The translations under genes and the position numbers were made by a program. 64,000 nucleotides of DNA from Misgurnus anguillicaudatus (lineage: Eukaryota > Chordata > Actinopteri > Cypriniformes > Cobitidae). The stretch spans positions 3,782,001-3,846,000 of the forward strand of contig NC_073356.2 of assembly GCF_027580225.2 (NCBI RefSeq), in the 5' to 3' direction. Shown here piece by piece: positions 41,999-52,803 of this stretch; position 1 is the stretch's first letter; each line of letters opens with the position of its first letter. The notes under the pieces were generated by a model. That model saw only the letters and a program-made list of their open reading frames with translations. It made no database searches and was not told where the DNA came from.

Positions 41999-44900
41999 AT
42001 GTCTAGATCACATATATCCCAGAACTTCGAGTCGATCTTACCAGAATATCAACACATTTCAACTGTATCTGTTCCCCGAACAAGCAAATACAGAGCACCG
42101 CTTGCCACATCACGTACAAATTTGACCAACATAAAATTAGAAAACAATACATTACAAGATGAACCTCGAATGTTAAAATTCGGCCTTCTTAACATTAGAT
42201 CGCTTACCAATAAAGAACCTATTGTTAATGAAATAATTAATGACCAAAACTTAGATGCACTCTGTTTAACAGAAACCTGGCTTAAAGCAGACGACTACAT
42301 TAGTTTAAACGAATCCACCCCACAAGACTATTATTATAAACACGAACCTAGGTTAAAGGGGAGAGGGGGTGGTGTAGCTACAATATACAACAAAATTTTT
42401 AAAGTAAACCAAAAATCTGAACTAAAATTTAAATCATTTGAACTAATGTTGTTAAATATGGAAATAACTGATCGTAACCACAAACAGCTCTCTTTTGCCT
42501 TAGCTACAATCTATTGACCTCCGGGCCACCATGCAGATTTCCTTAAAGAAATAGCAGATTTTCTGTCTGAGCTTGTAGTCACTGTAGATAAAGCTCTTAT
42601 CGTTGGTGATTTTAATATTCATGTGGATAACCATAAAGATGCATTAGGACGTGCGTTTATGGACGTTCTAAATTCTCTCAATATTAGACAAAACGTGACA
42701 GGGCCAACGCATACTCGTAAGCACACATTAGACTTAATTCTGTCACTCGGGCTTAATATTAATGACATCAAAATATCACCTCAGAGTGATGCAGTTTCTG
42801 ACCATTACCTTGTGTCATACACTGTACTTCTAGATAGGATCACTCAATCCACAACATGCTACAGATTAGCCAGAACAATAATTTCCACCACTAAAGATAG
42901 CTTTATTAGCACTCTTCCAGACCTGTCCCAAATTAAACATGCAGATAACTGTGATGATCTAGATATTGTAATAGAAAACCTAAACAATGTCTGTTCTAAC
43001 ACATTGGATGCCGTTGCTCCCATTCGAAAAAAGAGAATCAAGAAAAAGCCGCCAGCTCCATGGTATGATCATCACACTCTTAAAAAGGCAACTAGGAAAA
43101 TGGAAAGAAATGATAGAAGCACAAACTTAGAAGTATGGCGTGCAGCATGGAAAGATAGTGTTAAACACTACAGACAGGCTATTAAAACCGCCAGATCTAC
43201 CTATCTTAGCAAGCTTATAAATGAGAATCATAATAACCCTCGTTTCCTCTTTAGCACCGTTGCAAAACTGACTAGAAACAAAGAACAAACAGAAACCAAT
43301 AGTAAACTCCAACACAATAGTAACGACTTCATGAACTTCTTTTCTAACAAAATTACGGCTATAAGGGAAAACATCGTAGCTACACAGGCAGCCACCACTC
43401 TACCCGTTAGTTCACTTAACACTAGACTACCACACGAACATCTTGATTCATTTAAACCTACTACAATAGAAGAGCTCTCTAAACTAGTAACGTCATCCAA
43501 ATCATCGTCCTGTATATTAGACCCCGTTCCCACAAAACTACTTAAAGAGGTATTTCCTGTAGTGTCAACCCCGGTTCTAAATATCTTTAACTCATCGCTA
43601 GAAATAGGATACGTTCCAACATCTTTCAAACTAGCAGTTATTAAACCGCTGAATAAAAAACCACAGCTTGATCAGGGAGAGCTTAATAACTTTAGACCAA
43701 TCTCAAATCTCCCTTTTCTTTCGAAAATATTAGAAAAGGTAGTGGCAAGCCAGTTACACACATTTTTGACAAATAATAGTACATATGAAAAGTTCCAATC
43801 AGGATTCAGGCCCCACCATAGCACAGAGACAGCGTTGCTTAGAGTTACAAATGACCTCCTATTAACATCCGATCGTGGTGAAATCTCAATTCTTATATTA
43901 TTAGACCTTAGTGCAGCCTTTGACACAATAGATCATACAATCTTACTCAATAGACTAGAAAACTATGTTGGTATCAGTGCTCAGGCGCTAGCATGGTTTA
44001 GGTCGTATCTAACCAATCGCTATCACTTTGTTTATGTAAACGAGGAAGAGTCATATCACTCCCTGGTTAAATACGGTGTACCGCAGGGATCGGTTTTAGG
44101 TCCTATCCTGTTCTCGTTATACATGTTACCTCTAGGAGACATTATCAGGAAACATAACATAAGTTTTCACTGCTATGCGGATGATACCCAGCTTTACATC
44201 TCCTCACATCCCAGCGAAACACACACGTTTTCTAAGCTAACAGACTGCCTTAGCGATGTTAGTGACTGGATGGCACATAACTTTCTTAAGCTGAACTCCA
44301 ATAAGACAGAGATACTTATTATTGAACCAAATCGCTACAAACATAATATGTCAGATTACACGTTGCACATAGATGGCTGGACTGTGGTGCCATCTTCCAC
44401 GGTAAGGAACTTAGGTGTGATGTTCGACAGCAACTTATCCTTCGATAGTCATATCGCCAACGTCTGCCGTACAGCTTTCTTCCACCTTAGAAATATCTCG
44501 AAAATACGCCATATACTGTCTACATCTGACGCAGAGAAGCTTATCCATGCTTTTATGACCTCTAGAATAGACTATTGTAACTCGCTACTCGGGGGATGCC
44601 ATGCAAATCAAGTAAACAAGCTTCAGCTAGTTCAAAACGCTTCCGCAAGGGTACTTACTCGATCTAAAAAGTACGACCACATAAGCCCAATTCTGGCATC
44701 TTTACACTGGCTACCAGTTAAATATCGCATACAATTTAAAATATCACTACTCACCTACAAAGCTTTAAATGGCCTAGCACCCTCATACCTTAGAGAATTA
44801 CTATCAGAATACAATCCATCACGCACACTACGGTCACAAAATTCTGGTCTCTTGATTATCCCTAGACTATCAAAAGTGTCTAAAAGTGGAAGGTCTTTTT

Positions 44901-45016
44901 CCTACTTAGCCCCTAAGCTCTGGAATGATTTACCAACCGATGTCCGAGAATCAGACACAGTCGATAATTTTAAATCTAGACTTAAAACTTTTCTCTTCAA
45001 CAAAGCATTCGCATAA
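41999..45016 (+). pseudogene. L2 ORF2 (endonuclease and reverse transcriptase), one nonsense codon
   Basis: A single frame of 1,005 codons broken only by TGA at 42515-42517 (codon 173), at the arginine position of the YRPPG motif; CGA to TGA by CpG decay is the simple explanation. The APE-type endonuclease spans about residues 58-275: [31 protein letters not shown] spans about 480-800: [52 protein letters not shown] and YADD near 44174. The C-terminal domain ends with [17 protein letters not shown] and [10 protein letters not shown]. The enzyme nicks target DNA and primes cDNA synthesis in the nucleus. ATG 41999 follows 22 open codons after the ORF1 stop. Confidence 0.92.
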
Positions 45017-45124
45017 TTTGTCTAGTAAAAGTACTTAACTCGAAATAGTTATTTGTACCGAACAAAGCACTCGCGGTCATAAAACAGACCAACCAAATAA
45101 ATAAATAAAAACCTTATCTTAACG

Positions 45125-45640
45125 TATAGTCGGATTGCGATTTTGGAACTTTCGTGTTCTTGTGAATAGTATGCCATACAAACCCGTTTGCCACTGAACC
45201 TGCATTAACGACGACAGTGGGGCATCCGGCCTTAGTCAAACGGGTTGGCACGTACGGTTGGGTTGGGCTTTTGGCGCTTTCTTTATATTGCGAATACTAT
45301 GCCATACAGACCCGTTTGCCACTGAACCTGCATTAACGACGACAGTGGGGCTTCCAGCCTTAGTCAAACGGGTTGGCACGTATGGTCGGGTTGCGATTTT
45401 GGCGCTTTTTTGTGTCTTGTGAATAGTATGCCATACAGACCCGTTTGCCACTGAACCTGCATTAACGACGACAGTGGGGCCTCCAGCCTTAGTCAAACGG
45501 GTTGGCACGTATGGTCAGGTTGCGATGTTGGCGTTTTCTCATGATCTTGTAAATAGCATGCAATATAGACCCGTTTGCCACTGAACCTGCATTAACGACG
45601 ACAGTGGGGTTACAGGCCTTAGTCAAACGGGTCGACAGGT
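45125..45640 (+). repeat. Four-copy minisatellite of about 129 bp in the L2 3' UTR
   Basis: Units (ATGCCATA at 45171, 45299, 45428; variant ATGCAATA at 45558) are 128-130 bp apart. Each contains ACCCGTTTG and, about 55 nt on, CAAACGGGT, so each can form a stem-loop. Confidence 0.85.
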
Positions 45641-46980
45641 TTCATTTTCTCTTTCTCTTAAAAATCAGAAGGTGACCCTTAGTTACCATATATACCGTCG
45701 CAGTGGGCCCCCAATTTGCAAAATCCTCAACTGTGGATAATATAATTATGCCGCAATAGTTAGTCTGTCTGAAACTAAGCTGATTAAACCACATCACTGT
45801 GTGACACTTGCATTACATGTGAACGGCCCCTACGCTAATATGATTTTGTTTTTCTCTCCCTGTCCTGTCCTCGACCCTGAGGACAATGGGACAAACAGAC
45901 CCAGTTCCGGTAGATGTGAAAGTCGACTCACCTCTGATCTACTGGTCGTCCATCACTGTGATGCCCAGCTGATGCCTGACCAACGACCACCGGCAGAACC
46001 CGCTTAAACCCCGCTTAATCCCCGCTTAATCTCCTTATCCTTTTAAATGTGTTTATATAAATATTTATCCCCCACGGTTTTTTCCCCCCTAGGACTTTTA
46101 TTTTTTTTTCCACGGATAACAAACCCGGGTTTTTTTTTTTTTTTTCTCCTAGGGGGTTTTTTACCCCGGGGAGGTAGCCTGCTTGGGCTTAATTTAGCTT
46201 CTTCTCCTAGACGTTACATTAGTAATACGCTCGTTCATAATGTCGAGTCATAGCCTCAGCAAATTTGACAGCTTATGCTATTGTGTATTATGTTGTGCTA
46301 TCTGTCATTATTCTGTGCTTTTACTGCTTCTATTAATGTAAAGCTGCTTTGAAACAATTGAGTATTGTGAAAAGCGCTATATAAATAAAATTGAATTGAA
46401 TTGAAATTGAATATACTCCCGCCTACTTTAAAAAAAAAGTTTTAACGCGTGGTTATTGGAACCCGGAGTAATCTTATATACAGTGTGTTATGACGCAAAT
46501 AGTCATCAGATCTGATGTAAACAACAGACTATGTATCTATATTTCACGGATTATACACATTTGTGGACAAAAATGGTAATTGGATGTATTTTATTGGACT
46601 TTCATGGATCATTCACACATCTGAAACAGACTGGATTCGATTCGCGATCATTGTATCAACACAAAAGGTAAGAAGTCACGTTATATTTTGCATGTTGTCA
46701 TCTTCTGTCACAAAATACTACATTTATGATGCTAGAGCATTTGTATCTCAAAACAGAGATCATACATTGATGCTAATCCCATAAATTATACCTTTTAAAT
46801 GTATAGTGATGTTAAAATTGTTTGTAAACAGTAGGCTATATAGATATTTTTGCAGGCTAGATAGTTTACAGCGTGGTTTCGAAAGTTAAAAAAAAATATT
46901 TAACGGCTTTATTTTACAATTCTACAAGAACTAAGTAATAGTGCTTTGCCAAACTAAAAGTTTTTTGCCAAACTAGCCAA

Positions 46981-47545
46981 GACCGGGCCTTACCGACCCG
47001 GCTTTTCTGACAAGGCTAACCCCCGAGCCTCTTATAACTTTCCGGTCCGGACCTCCCGCTAGCTTCTACCAATTAGCATGCAGTCCACAAGCAGTATACA
47101 TCCCCCGCCGGGTCTTAATTTCTGTAATTTGCGAAAATAATGCGTTTGAAAATGTTTTATAACGGGAATATGTTAGCATTTTCCAGGGAAAACGAGTTTA
47201 TTGTTGAGACTGCTACATCACAATTTACACTGGAATCTTTGTGTATCATGATGAGTTTGACACACTGAGACCGGGCCTTACCGCCCCGGCTTTTCTGACA
47301 AGGCTAACTCCCGAGCCTCTTATAACTTTACGGTCCGGACCTCCCGCTAGCTTCTAGCAAATAGCACGCGGTCCACAAGCAGTATACATCCCCCGCCGGG
47401 TCTTAATTTCTGTAATTTGCGAAAATAATGCGTTTGAAAATGTTTTATAACGGGAATATGTTAGCATTTTCCAGGGAAATCGAGTTTATTGTTGAGGCTG
47501 CTACATCACAATTGACTCTGGAATCATTGTGTGTCATGAGTTTCT
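46981..47545 (+). repeat. Tandem duplication, period 288 bp
   Basis: Two copies (46981 and 47269) start GACCGGGCCTTACC and share GGTCCGGACCTCCCGCTAGC and CCCCGCCGGGTCTTAATTTC. The second copy is truncated at its end. 46413-46980 holds nothing recognisable. Confidence 0.85.
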
Positions 47546-48350
47546 TCTCCTGTAGTGTACTTATTAGTGATACTTTTCTGCTTGATTTGTCTGTTGGCAA
47601 CATAAACCGTTAATAATAATAATATATTAACCCTTGTGTGGTGTTCATATTTTTGTTACTTAGACAATGTTTGTGGGTCTAGTGGACCCAGAGCATTATT
47701 AGTATCTTAAATCAATGCAGTCATACAAATTCATGTAATATTGTTTACTGATGTTTACTTTAGCCTTATTGCAAGTAACATAGACAGAATTTATGGTTAA
47801 TATTTGTCATTTACCACTGGTAGAGGACTATTAATGAACTAAAGTGCCATTCGTTTTTGTGATAATATGACATTTGAAGAAAATTGTATTCTGATCCAGA
47901 TATTGAGGGAAAAACATGTTAATATTAAATAAGTATAAATGAAACAAAGTTTTTCATCACAGTTGATGCTAAATTCTTTGAACTTTTTGAAATTGTACAC
48001 ATTTTTGTCAGTCTACACAGCACAGGCCCCAACTGAACAGATGCTGTATCATAAGACATCATCCACACTGAACACATAACCTGTTCTTGCCAGTCAACAC
48101 AACACATAAGAAGCAAATTTTTACTGTGTAGTTGTGTTGCTTATGCATTTCTTGCATTTTATACACATATATTGTGTACATATTATGTCCACACACATTG
48201 CAGTACAATGTGTTTCTATTGGCCACAACTTAGAATGATGAAAATACATGGATAATATTTTACTTTCTCTATTATTCACTCTCTCTCACACACTCATGCT
48301 CACACACATCTTTGTGGGACATTTGGTCCCCACAACGTAATAAATACCAG

Positions 48351-48354
<4 letters not shown>

Positions 48355-48399
<45 letters not shown>
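48355..48399. repeat. (CA)n microsatellite
   Basis: About 22 uninterrupted CA units. A second, shorter (CA)n tract lies at 48676-48699. Confidence 0.95.
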
Positions 48400-48400
<1 letters not shown>

Positions 48401-48680
48401 TCTGGTTTCCATGTTTTGTGGGGACATTCCATAGACGTAATGCATTTTATACTGTACAAACTGTATATTCTATTCCCCTAACCTACCCCATTCCCTAACC
48501 CCAACCATCACAAAAACCCTTCTCCTACTTCACATTTTCAAGAAACATCATTCTGTTTGATTTATAAGCTTGTTTCCTCATGGGGACCTCAAAATGTCCC
48601 CACAAGGTCACAAAAACACTGGTATTCCTATCTTTGTGGGAACAATTGTTCCCCACAACGTGATAATTACCAGGTACACA
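48400..48680. repeat. Dispersed repeat with GGGGACATTTTGAGG
   Basis: Opposite orientation to 38128-38255; TGTGGGG and CCCCACA motifs recur at its edges beside the CA tracts. Confidence 0.6.
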
Positions 48681-49798
48681 CACACACACACACACACACC
48701 ATAGGTTTTGTGGTAAACCCATGGTTTTACAAATGGCAATAAATATACCAAATAACCATGATTACTACTCTTTTACTACAATAAAACTATGCATTTTTTG
48801 TAAGGGAGATAATGGTAAAATGTAGAATGGTTCCTGTTAGACAAAAGATAAAGTGTTTTGGACAGTGGGTACAGACAAATGTTCATGCACGGTATATATA
48901 ACATGTTGTATCCTTGCGGCATTACAGCAAGAGTAGAAGGACAAAACTCTGACATGCATCCATCACATATGTACAGACAAATATACAAACACACTCATGC
49001 ACTCACAGGAGTCCCAGATAGGAGAAAAACAAAGTAAAGTGACACAGAACATTCATTTTTTACACTTTAAATTAACCCCGGGTCCAGTGGACCCGAACAC
49101 CACATATGTAATATAAATGTGTAGGGGGGTACACAGTGTACAGTAATTATAAAGTTGTTTATTTTTATGTTCTTCATAGAAAATGAGCTAAGGCCAATGA
49201 ATCTGAGGTTGAAACAACAATTAATTGCATATTTTTTCTTTCAATAAACATTAAAAACAAGTCCCACAGACCCGAACACCACACAAGGGTTAAATAATAA
49301 CACAGTATGGTCTGTACTGCTCACGATATCACTATGCACGCGCACATGACGTTAGTAGTGGGGCGTGATCAAAGGAGCAGCAGCTCATAAATATGTAATG
49401 ACTAGCTCAAAACGGCACAATCTGAAATGCCCTGAAACAGAGGCTCCTAGAGATGGGTAGCAATCTTTTCCTACAAGCTATTTCGAGCAAACAACTTTTG
49501 AAACATGCTTTATGGAACTCATACACCTATTTAACTTGTGGAAAAGCAGTCATAAGATGGGCACTTTAATTCATCTGCTTCATGTGATGGTAAAGTGATG
49601 CACGGTCTCCGTTTATCTGTTCTCTAAACAAATGAATAAACACATTTGACTTGTATGCTTGTGTAAGTTTATGATTAGAAATGGACATGTGAACGAAAAT
49701 GAAAATAATTAAAACATGAAATGACGGATAATAACTGACTCTTTACAACGCTGTTTATCAAAAAAAATGACGGAGATTGAAAAAGTCTATCGCAACCT

Positions 49799-49849
<51 letters not shown>

Positions 49850-49868
49850 CGTGCGTGCATGTGTGTGG
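49799..49868. repeat. (GT)n microsatellite
   Basis: About 22 GT units passing into GTGCGTGC; 50052-50060 also holds an uninterrupted C run. Confidence 0.95.
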
Positions 49869-50394
49869 GAATGATTACCTTGATATTAGTTCATTACAGA
49901 TTCAAAGTACATTTCGTGCGTTTGATTTCAACTGTAACATTTTCAGCATTTTAGCTAAGTAGTAGCCTAATGATACTCATCACCTGATAAATGGCTATTA
50001 AGAGTACTGCATTACTACAGCAAAAGTTTGATTTTGAGTGTGTTTGCACCCCCCCCCCCCAAATTGTTTTAGCACCAGCCGCCACTGAATACTTGTCTAA
50101 CATATACAGTATATTTTTATTAGAAACAATTTTCTGAAATTACTTTATCAGATTTCTTTATAGAACCAGAACAGCCAAAGATGGTTTTACTTTTTTAAAG
50201 AATGTATAACCAAAAAATGCTTTAAAACAGTCACTAGCAGTTGCCCTAACTTGCCAAACCTTGCTGAACATCCTTCTAACACACTGTTAAGTGTTAATAT
50301 TATTTGTATCCTCGACTCCTCGTCTTCCTCACCGTGGTACATTACAGAATAACCGACCAAACAAACATTATGGACTCACCCGCACTAGGGTGCA

Positions 50395-51075
50395 TCAAAT
50401 TTGAATGGGAAATTTTAATTTCAAAATATCAATTTGGCTGGGATTGCATTTTGTTCCAATTAACATAAAAATGACTTTTGCAATGTTTTAAGGAAATCCA
50501 TTGAGATTTAGGGGTGCCACCTAACACATGAACTTTGGCGAAATTTCAATCAAAAGGTTGACCTGGAAATGTTGAGTACAGTGAACATTTATACAGTAAC
50601 ATGTTCTATAGGGTTATCAAAGTAAAAGTTGTTTGTTTGCCCTTTGGGCAACTTGGGCATTTCTCAGAATTCAACTTTTAAGATTCTCTATTCAATTGTC
50701 CTATAGACAAAATGAATGGAGGTCAATGGGACATGTTCAAGTGGCCTTACCCTGAATTTTGTACACCAGTGATGGATGTCGGCAACACATATTAAGTTTA
50801 ATTGACTTTATTATACCACTCAAGTGGCGTTACTGACACATTTAAAAGAACAAACCCTCCATTCTAAAAAAATGAGTGCTAAATAGCACTAAAAGTGGTT
50901 GTTGGCTCGTAATCATAGGGGAACCATTTTTAGTATAGCAGCTATGAAGAACCATACGGGGGTGATATAGCACCACTATAGCACCAGATATGGTTCTATA
51001 TAGACCCTTTTAAGGTTTGTAAACATTGAATGACTATCGGGTGCGCGCGCAGGATGGGGTCAAACTGTTTATACA
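50395..51075. mobile_element. Insertion with about 10-bp target repeat
   Basis: ACCCGCACTA appears on both sides. The right part (50998-51068) is a left-end copy of the TIR element at 20911 (GACC..TT.AAGGTTTGTAAAC). The remainder has no ORF. Class unresolved. Confidence 0.5.
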
Positions 51076-51842
51076 ATTTACCCGCACTACACCTCCTTCT
51101 TCGTCCGGAGAACCGAGTGCTCCTGGGATACCTGGAAATGACACTCCGGTGGAGGGGGCTCTCTTTCCTTGCTCCAGAGCCCGAGGCGGTTTCTGTATCT
51201 GAGCCGGAGCTTGAGCGTGCGGATCAGTCCATCGCAGAGCCAGGAGCAGACATCAAACTTATAGATCTGTGGTCGACGGATCCTAATCCCCCCTTGATTC
51301 CCACCCTTGTGTCTTCACCGACCTCGTCCAGAAATCTTCATTCGTCCTGTACCCTGATTCCTCCTCCTGTGCTGGATCCATCGGCAATCCCTGTTGTCGT
51401 CACGCTCCTTTGCTCTGCCTCCGTCGCTAGCTCAGCGTGGCCCATCTGCTTCACCTCGGACCTCTCTTACACCAGCTGGGCAGAAAAGAGAGCTCCCATC
51501 CACACCTCGGATCTCCGGTCCCATGCCACCACCGCAGATTGGACACCCGTCACCTGCACCTTGCCTCACCACTCCCTCATCACCAACGCGGCCTGTCTTC
51601 CCGGAGACTCCGCTGGGTTCCTTCGGGACTCCAGATCAGCCGTCGGCGGTCGACATCCTTTCTACGACACACACTTCCGGTATTTTGCTATGCCTCTCAC
51701 CTGCACCCCTATGTCTACGTCGGACTCCTCCCTTCCTCTAGCTTCCCTGTCGCCCTCTCTCACCTCATCATCGCCCCGTTCAGCCGAGTCCCCACCAGCG
51801 CCTCTGTCCTGGGAGTCAGCGGCTAGCCTCTGTGCTTCCTAA
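51076..51842 (+). pseudogene. Pro/Ser-rich retroelement ORF remnant
   Basis: About 255 codons open from the junction to TAA at 51840. Composition is Ser, Pro, Leu and Thr rich with an acidic PEPEAVSVSEPELE segment near the start. No catalytic motif. It lies between LTR remnants in sense orientation, so it is probably gag-like or spacer protein of that element. Three other frames are also open here because the sequence is C-rich, so coding status is uncertain. Confidence 0.4.
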
Positions 51843-52094
51843 GCTTGTTGCCATCCCAGGCCGTCATCCTCTCATTACCGGTTGCCCATTTCCCCATGTC
51901 TCCACTTCCGGTGTTTGGACCCTGGGATTCCCTTGTCACGTCACCCATTCCACCCTGGCTCCTTCCACCTTCAGCTTCACCATGGACTACTTTGCCGACT
52001 CCTTTACGCCCTACAACTAAGCATCTGCCCCTTTGCCATTCTCCTTCCTTCTGTCATCACGGCACAAGGACACGCCTATTCGAGGGGGGCGTTC

Positions 52095-52339
52095 TGTCAC
52101 ACATCATCCCGTATTGACTGCACCTGTCTTCATTTGTTCTAATCAGTCTTACCCACCTGCACCTGTTTAGCTCCCTCATCACTCTGTGTATTTATTCTCC
52201 CTGTTCAGTTCCTCCCTTTGTTGGTTATTGTTCATGTTACGTTCTTGTGTATGCCTTGTTGTAATGTTTAAATTTCAGTAAAGTGTTAATGTTATTTGTA
52301 TCATCGACTCCTCGTCGTCCTCACCGTGGTAACGTTACA
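52095..52339 (+). repeat. 3' LTR
   Basis: Starts TGTCACACATC just after the purine tract GAGGGGGGCG (52082-52091) and ends CGTTACA. These are typical LTR and polypurine features. Confidence 0.7.
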
Positions 52340-52646
52340 CACACCAGCTGTTTGTTTGGATTATCTCATTTTGAAGGTTCCAAAGAATGCATTGAAATAA
52401 TCGATTAATTTGTTCTCTGATATCTACATAGATTGCATGTGACTTAATTAAGTGCAAACATGATCCAGAGACAGTTTTACATGTCCATTTATAACCCTAG
52501 GATTTGTCTGATGAAGATACAGAATTTCAAGAATTTGTTTGGAGATTATTAATGAACGGTTCTGAGTGGTAAGTTTGTGTTATTTTTTTCAGTATGGACC
52601 TGCAAAACGTAACTGTAACGTCAATAGCAGAACTTCAGCCTAAATG

Positions 52647-52714
52647 CTAGCATATAGCATTAACTAGCATATAGCATTAACTAGCATATAGCATTAACTA
52701 GCATATAGCGCTAA
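52647..52714 (+). repeat. 17-bp tandem repeat, four copies
   Basis: CTAGCATATAGCATTAA repeated exactly three times and a fourth with GCGCTAA. Confidence 0.95.
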
Positions 52715-52803
52715 CTCCAGAGTCAAAACCTTGTTTTTAGCATTGTAACAACTTAATTTAATGTGTAATTTAATGTTGGGGCGTACATCTCGACTGTGTG
52801 TTA

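Larger units (their letters stand above)
40255..46412 (+). mobile_element. L2/CR1-clade LINE, nearly full length
   Basis: About 6.2 kb with 5' UTR, ORF1, ORF2, a minisatellite-bearing 3' UTR and a tail GCTATATAAATAAAATTGAA with a TTGAA repeat, typical of L2. Only one nonsense codon mars the coding region. 5' end approximate. Confidence 0.88.
47631..49289. mobile_element. TTAA-flanked TIR element (piggyBac-like)
   Basis: Ends CCCTTGTGTGGTGTTC and GAACACCACACAAGGG are perfect inverted repeats, with TTAA on both sides (47627-47630, 49290-49293). Subterminal GGGTCTAGTGGACCC and GGGTCCAGTGGACCC also pair. TTAA targets fit piggyBac or Kolobok; no transposase is present. It contains later simple repeats. 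Confidence 0.8.
39899..49569. mobile_element. Possible TIR repeat split by L2
   Basis: Left AAAGGAACCCATATTATGAA and the complement of the right end TTAAAGTGCCCATCTTATGA are similar. The arms (39899-40250 and about 49300-49569) have the look of a common fish MITE separated by the L2 and the TTAA element. Imperfect; could be two unrelated ends. Confidence 0.35.
38504..50087. mobile_element. hAT-like element, 11.6 kb with nested insertions
   Basis: Ends CAGTGGCGGCTGGT and ACCAGCCGCCACTG are exact inverted repeats. Flanks AATACGTG (38496-38503) and AATACTTG (50088-50095) differ at one of 8 positions, as expected of an old hAT target duplication. No hAT transposase is recognisable; nearly all length comes from the L2 and other insertions within. 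Confidence 0.6.
50287..52339 (+). mobile_element. Degenerate LTR retrotransposon with insertion
   Basis: 50287-50346 matches the last 60 bp of the LTR at 52095-52339 (AGTGTTAAT, TTTGTATC, CGACTCCTCGTC, ACCGTGGTA). An ATGGACTCACCCGCACTA start follows at about 50370, is cut at 50394 by an insertion (50395-51075), and resumes at 51076 with ACCCGCACTACACC. No RT or integrase seen, so it is a deleted or non-autonomous element. Confidence 0.65.

Noticed and set aside
45236..45508. Minus-strand repetitive 90-codon ORF in the minisatellite
   Set aside because: It arises from the 129-bp repeat; the period is divisible by three between some copies only, and there is no supporting signal.
49799..49868. 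(GT)n coding for Cys/Val runs
   Set aside because: Simple-sequence microsatellite; the ORFs are artefacts.
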